Assembly: GCF_001984175.1 (NCBI RefSeq)
Contig: NZ_MTQP01000068.1
Location: forward strand, 558,001 to 622,000
Source of the DNA: Saccharothrix sp. ALI-22-I
GTDB taxonomy: Bacteria; Actinomycetota; Actinomycetes; Mycobacteriales; Pseudonocardiaceae
Length of the DNA: 64,000 bases
Direction of reading: 5' to 3'
The notes below the pieces were generated by a model. That model ran no database searches. It worked only from the letters and a program-made list of their open reading frames with translations, and was not told the DNA's origin. The first letter of the stretch is position 1, and the number at the start of each line of letters is the position of its first letter. The translations under genes were made by a program, and so were the position numbers. This document shows, in pieces, positions 50,114 through 58,886 of the stretch.

Positions 50114-51925
50114 ATGACGGCAGTGACCATTCCCGGTCTCGACCAGGCACCTACCAACCACCCGCGCCTCCTGTCCTGGGTGCGCGAGGTCGCCGAGCTG
50201 ACCTGCCCGGACGAAGTCGTGTGGGCCGACGGTTCCCAGGACGAGTGGAACCGGCTCACTGCCAAACTCGTGGACGCGGGCACGTTCGTCCCGCTGAAGA
50301 AGAAACCCAACTCGTTCTGGGCGGCCTCCGATCCCACGGATGTGGCCCGGGTCGAAGAGCGCACCTTCATCTGTTCGGTGGACCCGGCGGACTCGGGCCC
50401 CACGAACAACTGGATGGACCCCGCCGAGATGAAGGCGATCATGACCGAGCTCTACCGGGGCTCGATGCGCGGTCGCACGATGTACGTGATCCCGTTCTGC
50501 ATGGGTCCGCTGGACGCGGAGAAGCCGATGCTCGGCGTCGAGATCACCGACTCGGAGTACGTCGTCGTCTCGATGCACATCATGACCCGCATGGGCACCA
50601 AGGCGCTGAACCGATTCCGCGAGGACGCCGACTTCGTCAAGGCGCTGCACTCGATCGGCGCGCCGCTGGAGCCGGGCCAGGCCGACGTCCCGTGGCCGTG
50701 CAACGAGACCAAGTACATCACCCAGTTCCCCGAAGAGCGGACCATCTGGTCGTTCGGCTCCGGCTACGGCGGCAACGCGTTGCTGGGCAAGAAGTGCTAC
50801 TCGCTGCGCATCGCCTCGGCGATGGCGCGGGACGAGGGCTGGCTCGCCGAGCACATGCTGATCCTCAAGCTCACCTCGCCGGAGCAGAAGGCGTACTACA
50901 TCGCGGCCGCGTTCCCCAGCGCCTGCGGCAAGACCAACCTCGCCATGCTGGAGCCGACCATCCCCGGCTGGAAGGTCGAGACCCTGGGCGACGACATCGC
51001 CTGGATGCGGTTCGGCAAGGACGGCCGGCTCTACGCGGTCAACCCGGAGAACGGCTTCTTCGGCGTCGCGCCCGGCACCGACTACCACACCAACCCCAAC
51101 GCGATGCGCACCATCGAGAAGGGGAACTCGCTGTTCACCAACGTCGCGCTGACCGACGACGGTGACGTGTGGTGGGAGGGCATGGGCGAGCCGCCGGCCC
51201 ACGCGATCTCGTGGAAGAAGAAGGACTGGACGCCCGACAGCGGGGAGCTGTCGTCGCACCCGAACTCGCGCTACTGCACGCCGATCGAGCAGTGCGACAT
51301 CAAGGCGCCCGAGTGGGACGACCCGAACGGCGTGCCGATCTCGGCGATCTTCTTCGGTGGCCGCCGCGCCACCACCGTCCCGCTGATCACCGAGTCGCGC
51401 GACTGGCAGCACGGCGTGTTCATGGGCGCCACCCTGTCCAGCGAGACGACCGCCGCGGCCGTCGGCAAGACCGGTGTCGTGCGCCGCGACCCGATGGCGA
51501 TGCTGCCGTTCATCGGCTACCACGCCGGTGACTACTTCCAGCACTGGATCGACACCGGCAAGTCGGCCGACGCGGACAAGCTGCCGAAGATCTTCTACGT
51601 CAACTGGTTCCGCCGGGGCGAGGACAAGCGCTTCCTGTGGCCCGGGTTCGGCGAGAACTCGCGCGTGCTGAAGTGGGCCGTCGAGCGCATCGAGGGCAAG
51701 GCCGCCGCGATCGAGACGCCCATCGGCCACGTGCCCACGGCGGACGAGCTGGACCTGTCCGGGCTGGACGCGTCGCACGAGGACATCGAGGCGGCGTTGC
51801 AGTTCGACGCCGACGAGTGGCGTGCCGAGATCCCGCTGATCGAGGAGTGGTTCGCCAAGATCGGCGAGAAGGTGCCGACCTCGCTGCGCGACGAGCTGGA
51901 GGCGCTGAAGCTCCGCCTCGGCTGA
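50114..51925 (+). CDS. pckG: Phosphoenolpyruvate carboxykinase (GTP)
   Basis: This is a 603-residue GTP-dependent PEPCK, converting oxaloacetate and GTP to PEP, GDP and CO2 in gluconeogenesis and anaplerosis. Key blocks: [15 protein letters not shown], the P-loop [15 protein letters not shown] with catalytic Cys, metal-binding [33 protein letters not shown] and [11 protein letters not shown]. Start ATG at 50114 begins [12 protein letters not shown]; a longer frame to 50081 lacks homology. A strong terminator follows. Upstream is a long gap with a LacI-type palindrome. Confidence 0.97.
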   Translation: MTAVTIPGLDQAPTNHPRLLSWVREVAELTCPDEVVWADGSQDEWNRLTAKLVDAGTFVPLKKKPNSFWAASDPTDVARVEERTFICSVDPADSGPTNNWMDPAEMKAIMTELYRGSMRGRTMYVIPFCMGPLDAEKPMLGVEITDSEYVVVSMHIMTRMGTKALNRFREDADFVKALHSIGAPLEPGQADVPWPCNETKYITQFPEERTIWSFGSGYGGNALLGKKCYSLRIASAMARDEGWLAEHMLILKLTSPEQKAYYIAAAFPSACGKTNLAMLEPTIPGWKVETLGDDIAWMRFGKDGRLYAVNPENGFFGVAPGTDYHTNPNAMRTIEKGNSLFTNVALTDDGDVWWEGMGEPPAHAISWKKKDWTPDSGELSSHPNSRYCTPIEQCDIKAPEWDDPNGVPISAIFFGGRRATTVPLITESRDWQHGVFMGATLSSETTAAAVGKTGVVRRDPMAMLPFIGYHAGDYFQHWIDTGKSADADKLPKIFYVNWFRRGEDKRFLWPGFGENSRVLKWAVERIEGKAAAIETPIGHVPTADELDLSGLDASHEDIEAALQFDADEWRAEIPLIEEWFAKIGEKVPTSLRDELEALKLRLG

Positions 51926-51970
51926 GCTCTTCGCACAGCTGACCCGTAAAGCTGAAACTTGTTCGGCGTG

Positions 51971-52006
51971 AGACCCGGTGGCCAATGGCGTCCACCGGGT
52001 CTTTTT
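51971..52006 (+). terminator. Intrinsic terminator of pckG
   Basis: AGACCCGGTGG (51971-51981) pairs perfectly with CCACCGGGTCT (51992-52002), followed by TTTTT. This is a textbook rho-independent terminator, 46 bases past the pckG stop. Confidence 0.92.
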
Positions 52007-52052
52007 GGTTGATCCAGGTGTCGTCGGACTGCTCCAGAGGTACTACAGAGCT

Positions 52053-52592
52053 GTGAGCCAATCGGACGATTTCCTCGGCGGGCTGCACTTCGACAGCCCG
52101 CGCGACTTGCAGCAACGGGTACCGAGACCGAGAGCCTCGCAGTACCGCACGACGACTCAGGCCGCGGTGGAACCCGCGGTCGAACCCTTGGTGGAGCCCG
52201 CAGTCGGGCCCGAGGTCGAGCCCGCGGCCCGTCCGGCCGCACGGGTGAAGAGGCGCGTGTCACCGTGGTGGCACGTCGCCGGCTTCTTGCTCGGAGCGCT
52301 CGGTGCCGTGAACGCGGCGGTCCTCTGGGGCTACGGACTAGACCAGTTGGACGAGGTGCGCCTCCGCGGCCTGGTGGCGTTGGGACTCGCGGGACTGTTG
52401 ATGGGATTGGTGTGTCTCGGGAAACTGTCCCCAGCCGCACCCCTGATCGCCGGCCTGGGTGCGCTGGCTGCTTCGGTGTTGTTCGAACTGAAGACTTTCG
52501 AGTTCTTGCCGGTGCTCAGGCCGGTCTTCGAGAGCGGCGTTCCGGTTCTGGTCGGCGTGCTGCTGGTGTTGCTGGCCTTGCGACGAAGGTAG
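52053..52592 (+). CDS. Uncharacterised membrane protein
   Basis: This is a 179-residue protein from a GTG at 52053 with AGAGG upstream. Residues 1-70 are hydrophilic with a repeating Val-Glu-Pro-Ala stretch (AAVEPAVEPLVEPAVGPEVE). Four hydrophobic segments follow (HVAGFLLGALGAVNAAVLWG, LRGLVALGLAGLLMGLVCL, LIAGLGALAASVLFEL, VPVLVGVLLVLLAL) and RRR at the end. Family not recognised. Placed after the pckG terminator and convergent to the lipoprotein gene. Confidence 0.72.
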   Translation: MSQSDDFLGGLHFDSPRDLQQRVPRPRASQYRTTTQAAVEPAVEPLVEPAVGPEVEPAARPAARVKRRVSPWWHVAGFLLGALGAVNAAVLWGYGLDQLDEVRLRGLVALGLAGLLMGLVCLGKLSPAAPLIAGLGALAASVLFELKTFEFLPVLRPVFESGVPVLVGVLLVLLALRRR

Positions 52593-52593
52593 T

Positions 52594-52632
52594 TGTCCAC
52601 AGGTTGTGGATAGAGCTGTGCACAGCCTGTGG
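52594..52632. promoter_or_regulatory. DnaA-box-like hairpin between convergent genes
   Basis: The 41-base gap holds TTGTCCACA (52594-52602), TGTGGATAG (52606-52614) and CTGTGCACAG (52618-52627). CCACAGG (52599-52605) also pairs with CCTGTGG (52626-52632). It may be a bidirectional terminator hairpin that incidentally creates DnaA-like words. Another lone TTGTCCACA is at 9880-9888. Confidence 0.35.
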
Positions 52633-52633
52633 G

Positions 52634-53464
52634 TCAGTTGGGGAGCGGGTTCGTGCCGAGGCCCCACAGCCTGCCGCTGAACGGGCGGGTCGCCTCGGCG
52701 TAGCAGATCGCCGACGTGTAGCCCTCTGACCAGGCTTGGCTGCCGAACGCGCGCCAGGACGCGAAGATGTCCGCACGCGGTGCGCCGACGTAGTTCGTGA
52801 CGGCCCTCGCGCAGTGCTCGGCCGCCTTGGCGTTCACCTGGTCGAGGGACGGCGTGGGGTCCTGTGGATTGCCCAGCGTGAGCACACCGGGCACGGCTTC
52901 GGCCTTGTGCGGTTGGTCGCAGGCGGTGATCCCGGCGTCCTTCGCCTGCCCCGGTGACGCCGTCGCACACAGCTGGACGGTGCCGAACCCGGCCGCCTTG
53001 AGCAGGTCCTTGGCGCTGTTCTTGCGCCGCACCCGGCTGCCGTCCGGTTTCATCTCGACCACCGTGCAGACGCGCCAGCGGTCGCCCTTGGCCCAGCCGT
53101 CGCGGCTCGGCCAGAACGCGTGGGCCTGGAGCCGGGTGGCGTCGTGGTCCGCGCTGCCCAGGTACGCGGTCAGGGCGGCCCGGCACGGCGGCAGTGCGGC
53201 ACGGCGCAGGTCGCGGTCGCTCGGGTAGCCGGCGCCCAGACCTTCCAGCAGGCCGACCTCGGTCACCTCGGCCTCGTGCTCGGTCTTGCAGTCGAGGACT
53301 TCGAGGCCGGTGTCCGTGCACTGGCCGGCCTTGGGCAGCTGGTCGGCGGTCGGCGTGAGGGAAGGCCGGACGACCTCGGCGTCCGGCACGCCCGGCACCG
53401 GGGCCGTGCAGGCGGCGAGCGACAGCGCGGACAGTGCCACGACCGCCGCCCGCCAGCCCCTCAC
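52634..53464 (-). CDS. Lipoprotein with septum-formation-like domain
   Basis: This is a 276-residue protein from a GTG at 53464. The signal (RGWRAAVVALSALSLAAC) has a lipobox LAAC, so it is lipidated at Cys ~19. The mature part has paired Cys motifs (AGQCTDTG, VLDCKTEHEAEV, PPCRAAL, VCTVVEMKPDGS, LCATASP, TACDQPHKAE, HCARAV, ICYAEATRPFSG). C-x-E-H-E blocks are typical of the actinobacterial Septum_form domain. The exact role is unknown. It lies 6 bases downstream of the disrupted pyroglutamyl-peptidase-like gene on the same strand. Confidence 0.82.
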   Translation of the reverse strand: MRGWRAAVVALSALSLAACTAPVPGVPDAEVVRPSLTPTADQLPKAGQCTDTGLEVLDCKTEHEAEVTEVGLLEGLGAGYPSDRDLRRAALPPCRAALTAYLGSADHDATRLQAHAFWPSRDGWAKGDRWRVCTVVEMKPDGSRVRRKNSAKDLLKAAGFGTVQLCATASPGQAKDAGITACDQPHKAEAVPGVLTLGNPQDPTPSLDQVNAKAAEHCARAVTNYVGAPRADIFASWRAFGSQAWSEGYTSAICYAEATRPFSGRLWGLGTNPLPN

Positions 53465-53469
53465 GTCGA

Positions 53470-54698
53470 TCAGATTACTGACACCAGCGACACCACCTGG
53501 CCGGCGATCGCGCGGCGGTCCTGTTCGAACGCCGGGTCGGTGAGCGCGGCCGGGTCGACCGGCTGGCCGAGGACTGGCGTGTGCAGGTGGCCGCCCGCGG
53601 TCGTGCCGGCGCCCAGCCCCAGCCGCAGCCGGTTGGCCCGGTACGTCGACTCGTTGGACAGGTAGTCGCCGCCGCTGCCGCTCGCCGCCGCCGCACCCGG
53701 CGTCGGCTCGTCGGTACGGCAGCTCGGCGTGCCCGCGCCAGGAGTGCCCACCGGCCACCCGCAGAACGACCGGTTGTAGAACACGGGAACGGCGTGGTCC
53801 CGGCGTCGATCATGCGCTGGTGCGGCAACGTGGTCTCGATGAACTCGTGCGCCGGTTGAGGCCACCCGGCCGCGTCCGGCGCCACACCGCGCGCCGACAC
53901 GTCGTTGTTGTCCGGGAACCCGCCCCGCCACCGCGCGGCCCACCGCTCGACGTCGAACCGCCCCGGCCGGCCCTGGCCGGCGGTGACCAGCGCGTCCGGC
54001 CGGAAGCCGAGCGCCGAGCCGTAGAACCGCTCGACGATCCCCTGGTCGAACGTCCCCACAGCACCGCAGCACGGCCGCCTCCACCACGACCCGCCCCGGC
54101 GGGCGTGTCGATCACCTCCCCGTCGAGCTGCAACGCCGCCGCACTGGCCGGGTTGCTGCGCCGCACGGACGTGCCGCTGAGCTGGAACGGATCGAACCCG
54201 GTAACCGCGACCCGCCGGACCCCGTCGGAGAACCTCAGGTCCGAGACGCCTCGGGAGGCGCGGTCGAACGAGTCGACCAGCTTGGCCCGGTCGGTCGCGG
54301 TGAGCTGCCAACCCCGGGGCTGCCACTGCCGCAGCGCCTTGGTCGCGTGCAGACGGGCCCAGTGCAACGGCCGGTCGTCGAAGGCGTCCCAGGTCTGCGG
54401 CGACTGGGCACGTTGCACGGCGGCACGCCACAGCTCCGTGCCGCTGGTGAGGGTGAGCTGGAGGGCCTGGGACCGGGAGACCGGCTCGCACAGGCGGGTG
54501 GTGAACCGGCTGACGTCGTCGTCGAACCCGCCCAACCGCACGAGTTCGGGCCCGACCTCCGGCCCGGTGGGCGTGAGCCGGTCGTCCAGCCGCTGCTCCT
54601 CCACGGTGGTGGGAGCCCTCTGGTCGAAGCACGGCGCGGGCTGCGCGCGCGACGCCGGGAAGGGTGAGGAGGGACAGGCCAAGGACGAGCAGGATCAC
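53470..54698 (-). pseudogene. Pyroglutamyl-peptidase-I-like (C15) gene with several frame breaks
   Basis: Segments in alternating frames assemble one secreted C15-like protein of ~400 residues: a signal (ILLVLGLSLLTLPGVA) from 54698; CFDQRAPTTVEEQ through VAVTGFDPFQLSGTSVRRSNP and LDGEVIDTPAG; VVVEAAVL; GTFDQGIVERFYGSALGFR through HQRMIDAGTTPFP; and VFYNRSFCGWPVG through GGDYLSNESTYRANR and GGHLHTPV. Frame breaks lie near 54645, 54100, 54065 and 53785, mostly at G/C runs. The catalytic Cys position is Ser (YLSN). Coding quality is kept between breaks, so recent decay or sequencing indels are both possible. Confidence 0.72.
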
Positions 54699-54968
54699 CG
54701 ATTGGAGTCATCTGGTCACCCACAGATACTCTCTGACCGCCCTGGGGTCGAGGAACCCGCCGATCGGCCCTCAGGGTTCACGCGCCGGTACAAACCCATC
54801 GCTCTCACCGGGCGTGGGCCTCATTGCATTCCGCCCACCATTGCCCGAACGCCCCTATATGTCTTTTGACCGTTCCGACCCGTAGTGGACCGTCCCGCTG
54901 CCACTATGGGGCCCGCTCACGCCGGCGCCGGGACGTGCCGTGAAGTCGAAACTTGTGGAGGTCTTGTC

Positions 54969-55694
54969 GTGTCGGCCGAGTTCGACCAGCTCGTCGCCCA
55001 ATTCGAGCAGTTCCAGGCCAAAATCCAGCGGGTCGACGGGCAATTCGCCGGCATCGGGGAGATGCAGCAGGAGTTGGCCGCGCTGGAGGTGGTGGCCACC
55101 TCCCCCGACCGTGCCGTGACGGTCGTCGCAGGTCCATCCGGGGCGATCAAGGACATCCGGCTGACCGACCAGGCCATGCGCCGACCGCCACAGGCGCTGG
55201 CCGCCGCACTGATGGCAACGCTGCGGCAGGCAGTGGCCGAGGCCGCGCGCCGCCAAGCGGGGATCGTGGAGAACGCACTCGGCGACGACATGCACCTCAC
55301 CGACCAGGTGCTGGAAACGCAGGCCCAGCTGTTCGGCGTCACACCGCAGGAACTGCGCGCCATGACCGAGCAGGGCGCACCGCCGCAAGCACCGCCGCAA
55401 GCACCGCCGCCCCTCGGCCCGCCGCCCGCCAGTCCGCCGCCCGTCGGCCCGCCTCCCGGTCGGCCACCGATGGCACCGCCACCCATGGCCGGCCCGGGAC
55501 CACACCGGATGCCGCCCCCCGGCCCTGCCCCGCGCCCGGTTCCGCCGCGCCGGCCCGCACCGCCCGAGGAACCGGACGACTTCTCGCAGAAGCAGTTCCT
55601 CCGCGACGATCAGCCGAAGCCGCCTCCGCGATCCGGCCCCACGCAGAACCAAGACGGCCGTTTCCTCAACCTCTACGACGACGAGGACCGGTGA
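54969..55694 (+). CDS. YbaB/EbfC-family protein with Pro-rich extension
   Basis: This is a 241-residue protein from a GTG at 54969 (GGAGG 7 bases upstream). Residues ~1-110 match the YbaB/EbfC nucleoid-protein fold (EFDQLVAQFEQFQAKIQ, VVATSPDRAVTVVAGPSGAIKDIRL, ALAAALMATLRQAVAEAA). Residues ~140-215 are a Pro-rich tract (PPPLGPPPASPPPVGPPPG). An acidic end (LYDDEDR) follows. Many actinobacterial type VII loci carry such extended YbaB proteins. It precedes an EspC-like gene by 34 bases, forming the first gene of a secretion-substrate operon. Confidence 0.85.
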   Translation: MSAEFDQLVAQFEQFQAKIQRVDGQFAGIGEMQQELAALEVVATSPDRAVTVVAGPSGAIKDIRLTDQAMRRPPQALAAALMATLRQAVAEAARRQAGIVENALGDDMHLTDQVLETQAQLFGVTPQELRAMTEQGAPPQAPPQAPPPLGPPPASPPPVGPPPGRPPMAPPPMAGPGPHRMPPPGPAPRPVPPRRPAPPEEPDDFSQKQFLRDDQPKPPPRSGPTQNQDGRFLNLYDDEDR

Positions 55695-55728
55695 TGGTGT
55701 CCGTGAGCAATCAGACGAGGAGTGCACG

Positions 55729-56052
55729 GTGAGCGGCGGCTTCGACGTCAATCCCGAGGAACTGCGACAGTTCGCCGGCAAGCTCGACGGCCACCGCAGC
55801 ACCGCCGCCGAGATCGCGGGCCTGGTGGCCAAGGCGGACGTGGGGGACAAGTCGTGGGGCGTGGTCGGCCTGTTCGTCAAGGACAACTACACGCAGATGT
55901 TGGGCGACCTCAACGACCTGTTCACCGCCCTGCAGGAGGGGCTGCAGTCCGGTTCGGACAAGTTCAAGGGCGCGGCGCAGGACTACGACGACCAGGAAGA
56001 AGCGGTCAAGCAGCTGCTGAACGGCCTGCAAGTCGAGCTCGACAACCAGTAG
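55729..56052 (+). CDS. Type VII secretion EspC-like / WXG100-superfamily protein
   Basis: This is a 107-residue helical protein from a GTG at 55729: FDVNPEELRQFAGKLDGHRS, then KSWGVVGLFVKDNYTQML at the hairpin turn, then a second long helix. YDDQE near the C terminus fits the YxxxD/E export signal of type VII substrates. Its layout resembles EspC/DUF2580 partners. It would pair with the protein at 56070-57200 for export by an ESX machine encoded elsewhere. Confidence 0.85.
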   Translation: MSGGFDVNPEELRQFAGKLDGHRSTAAEIAGLVAKADVGDKSWGVVGLFVKDNYTQMLGDLNDLFTALQEGLQSGSDKFKGAAQDYDDQEEAVKQLLNGLQVELDNQ

Positions 56053-56069
56053 GGGCGGGGGAATCCAGG

Positions 56070-57200
56070 ATGGCTGAAGAGAAGACCACGGCCGGCGGCG
56101 TCGAGATCACCGTCGGCGAGAAGGACACCAGCCAGAAGATGGCGGAAGCCGCCCCCTTCTACGGCAACTACCTCAAGATCAAAGAAGCGTCGGGCAAGGC
56201 TGCCGAGAACGGCGGTGCCGAGGTGACCGGCCTGGCCTCCGAAGGTACCGCGTTGATCGGCTCACTCGGCACCTCCGCGCTGGGGATCGCGACCGACCCG
56301 ATCGGCTGGCTGGTCGGGCAGGGGCTGAACTTCCTGATCAGCGTCGTGCAGCCGCTGGAGGACGCGATCCACTTCGTCAGCGGCGACGGCCCCGCGCTGG
56401 CCCAGGCGGCGGAGAACTTCAACGCCATCGGCAAGGGCGTGGCCGACCTGCGCCAGAAGTTCGACGAAGACCTGCAGAGCTCGGTGACGGCCTGGGGCGG
56501 CAGCGCGTCGGAGGCGGCGAGCACGAAGCTGGGCGAGTTCGCCAACGGCATCGACGGCGTCGCCGGTCAGGCCGGGGAGCTGGCGCAGATGCTCCAGATC
56601 TCCAGCATGATCATGACGATCATCGAGGACTTCATCAAGGCGATCATCACCGAGCTGATCACCTGGCTGATCATGATCTGGATCCCGGCGCTCGCGGCGG
56701 CCGTGCCCAGCTTCGGCGCGTCGACCGCGGCGGCGGGCGCCGCGACCGGCGTGCGGGTCGCCACCACCGGCAGCCGGGTGGCTCGGATCGTCGCCAAGCT
56801 GCGCCAGTTCCTGACCAAGATCCTCGACTTCCTGCGCAACCTGAGCAAGCGGGTCGGGAACGTGAAGACCGCCTTCCAGCGGTCCATGGCCAACAAGCAG
56901 GTCAACAGCGTCGCCGCGGACGCACTCAAGGCCTCCGGGCTCCCGGGCAGCAAATCGCCGCTGGTCAAGCTGTGGAGCAAGGACGGCATGATCGGCGAGC
57001 GGGTGCAGCAGGGTTTCGGCAAGTCCATGTGGGGCGCGACCACTGATGCGGCGGCATCGCAGCTGGGTGTCGGCACGGGGGCGAACGCCGGTATCGACAA
57101 GCCCTTGCGGAACCAGGCCGCCCAGGAGAAGGCGGACGAGTACGCCGGCACCGGCCAAGACCAGTCGAAGCAGCAGACCGAGGGGTATCTGGATATCTGA
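56070..57200 (+). CDS. Large WXG-domain type VII secretion substrate-like protein
   Basis: This is a 376-residue protein. The N-terminal ~180 residues are helical with a WxG turn (TAWGGSASEAASTKLGEF) and a Gly-rich, moderately hydrophobic stretch (IGWLVGQGLNFLISVVQP). A transmembrane-like segment follows (IIEDFIKAIITELITWLIMIW, PALAAAVP). A basic helical region (KLRQFLTKILDFLRNLSKRVG) and a variable C terminus with AGTGQDQSKQQ follow. It has features of PPE/LXG-type effectors, but no toxin domain is visible. Starts 17 bases after the EspC-like gene. Confidence 0.78.
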   Translation: MAEEKTTAGGVEITVGEKDTSQKMAEAAPFYGNYLKIKEASGKAAENGGAEVTGLASEGTALIGSLGTSALGIATDPIGWLVGQGLNFLISVVQPLEDAIHFVSGDGPALAQAAENFNAIGKGVADLRQKFDEDLQSSVTAWGGSASEAASTKLGEFANGIDGVAGQAGELAQMLQISSMIMTIIEDFIKAIITELITWLIMIWIPALAAAVPSFGASTAAAGAATGVRVATTGSRVARIVAKLRQFLTKILDFLRNLSKRVGNVKTAFQRSMANKQVNSVAADALKASGLPGSKSPLVKLWSKDGMIGERVQQGFGKSMWGATTDAAASQLGVGTGANAGIDKPLRNQAAQEKADEYAGTGQDQSKQQTEGYLDI

Positions 57201-57202
57201 TC

Positions 57203-58018
57203 ATGGATGACTTCTACCAAGATATCGCGCTCTTCGCAGGCCTCTGTTTGGCCTTGTTCGGCCTGCTGTTCTGGTGGCGTCGGCGCAAGGATCAGAAGGA
57301 GGAGCGCGGGTACGCCGACGCGCTGGCCGCGCTCGCCGGGAGGCTTGGCGGGACGGTGGCCGGTTCCGCCGACGTCCGCGCGTGGTCGGCCGAACTCCGG
57401 CCACCGATGAAGAGCGACACAGACGGCCTTTCCGGCTGGTTGAGCACGGTGTCGCAGCCCCGCTTCGAGACCGCGCTGGACTTCCGGCGGGGCAACTGGG
57501 CGGTACGCGTGGGCGAGGCGTCGATGGAGAAAGCGAACTCGAGCAGCTCGGCTACGACCTACGAGCACAGGATCGAGGTGGCCACCTCGATCCTGCCCCC
57601 GATGAAGATCAGCCGCCGGATCTACGTGGACTTCAGAGGCCGGCCACTGACCTCGGATCGCGCTCAGGCCGTCGGACCGGCCGGCGAAGCACCGCTCACG
57701 GCAGTGCGGGAGCAGCGGCAGTGGCTCCAGACCAGGTTGCCGGAACCGGTGGACCGGGAGTTCACCGTGTTCACCACCGACCCGTCCGCCGTGGCACGGG
57801 CGTTCAACCCCCAGGTCGTCGAGTGGATGCTCGGACAGGCAGGCTCCAACCCCTTCATCAGCGCAATGCCTCTCCTGCTGACCTTCGAGGCGGGGCTCGT
57901 CTACACCACCTCGCCGCACCGGATCGACCCGGACCAGATCCTGGCGAAGGTCGACGTGATCCTCGGGCTACTCGACCGGATGGGCGTAGCCCCAGCGCAC
58001 CCGCCCGTGACGGCCTGA
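57203..58018 (+). CDS. Membrane-anchored protein of the type VII cluster
   Basis: This is a 271-residue protein. One N-terminal membrane span (IALFAGLCLALFGLLFWW) and Arg-rich RRRKDQKEER follow, so the body is cytoplasmic. The remainder is a beta/alpha domain (ALAALAGRLGGTV, FETALDFRRGNWAVRVGEAS, KISRRIYVDFRGRPL, EWMLGQAG). Family unknown. It starts 2 bases after the WXG protein and completes the four-gene operon, possibly as an immunity- or chaperone-like partner. Ends 2 bases from convergent pxpA. Confidence 0.75.
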   Translation: MDDFYQDIALFAGLCLALFGLLFWWRRRKDQKEERGYADALAALAGRLGGTVAGSADVRAWSAELRPPMKSDTDGLSGWLSTVSQPRFETALDFRRGNWAVRVGEASMEKANSSSSATTYEHRIEVATSILPPMKISRRIYVDFRGRPLTSDRAQAVGPAGEAPLTAVREQRQWLQTRLPEPVDREFTVFTTDPSAVARAFNPQVVEWMLGQAGSNPFISAMPLLLTFEAGLVYTTSPHRIDPDQILAKVDVILGLLDRMGVAPAHPPVTA

Positions 58019-58020
58019 GG

Positions 58021-58794
58021 TCACGCGCTCATCCGGTCCAACCCACCGGAGAAGGGACCCAGCACCACACCCGCGTCGGTCAACGCCGACCGCACCGCCC
58101 GTGCGATCGCCACCGCGCCGGGGCTGTCGCCGTGCACGCAGATCGAGTCCACCGGCATCCGCAGCACCTGCCCGTCCACCGCCCGTACCCGTCCCTCCGT
58201 CGCCAACCCCACACACCGGGCCGCGATCTCGCCGACGTCGTGCAGCACCGCACCCGGCCGACGCCGGTCGACCAGCGTCCCCACCGCCGTGTAAGCCCGG
58301 TCCGCGAACGCCTCGTACCGGACCGGCAGCCCGGCCACCTCCGCCCGCTTCAACCACACCGCGCCCGGCAGCCCGAGCACCGGCAACGTCGGGTCGTACG
58401 CCCGCACCGCGTCGACCACCGCGTCGGCCTGCGCCTCGTGCGTGACCAGCGCGTTGTAGAGCGCTCCGTGCGGCTTGACGTAATCGACCCGCGTCCCGGC
58501 CGACCGGGCGCACGCGTCCAACCCACCCAGCTGGTACAGCACCTCGGCGGTCAAGGTCTCGGGTGATACGTCGACAAATCGCCTGCCGAAGCCGTTCAAG
58601 TCCCGGTAGCCGACGTGCGCACCGACCGCCACGCCCCGCGCCGCCGCCAGCTCGCACGTCCGCCGCATCGTCTCCGGATCACCCGCGTGGAACCCGCAGG
58701 CGACGTTCGCGCTGGTCGCCACGTCGAGAAGAGCCCGGTCATCCCCGAGCGCCCAGCGGCCGAAGCCCTCACCCAGGTCGGCGTTGAGGTCCAT
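58021..58794 (-). CDS. pxpA: 5-oxoprolinase subunit A (LamB/YcsF family)
   Basis: This is a 257-residue protein starting at the ATG at 58794. Conserved blocks: [82 protein letters not shown] and [11 protein letters not shown]. With PxpB and PxpC it cleaves 5-oxoproline to glutamate using ATP. pxpB and pxpC are not adjacent here. It is divergent from a GntR regulator, and 4 kb from a broken enzyme that would make 5-oxoproline. Confidence 0.92.
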   Translation of the reverse strand: MDLNADLGEGFGRWALGDDRALLDVATSANVACGFHAGDPETMRRTCELAAARGVAVGAHVGYRDLNGFGRRFVDVSPETLTAEVLYQLGGLDACARSAGTRVDYVKPHGALYNALVTHEAQADAVVDAVRAYDPTLPVLGLPGAVWLKRAEVAGLPVRYEAFADRAYTAVGTLVDRRRPGAVLHDVGEIAARCVGLATEGRVRAVDGQVLRMPVDSICVHGDSPGAVAIARAVRSALTDAGVVLGPFSGGLDRMSA

Positions 58795-58809
58795 GAGCCC
58801 CCTCTCGCA

Positions 58810-58852
58810 AGTATTGTTCAATGTAAGGATTGTTCAACGATCCTTCAATACT
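58810..58852. promoter_or_regulatory. Nested palindrome in pxpA-GntR intergenic region
   Basis: Outer arms AGTATTG (58810-58816) and CAATACT (58846-58852) and inner arms AAGGAT (58825-58830) and ATCCTT (58840-58845) are perfect complements. TTGTTCAA-type words recur at ~58814, 58830 and just before the GntR ATG. This fits GntR operators controlling both genes. Confidence 0.6.
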
Positions 58853-58886
58853 CCATTTGAGTCGTCGGGCACTAGACTTGTTCAAC

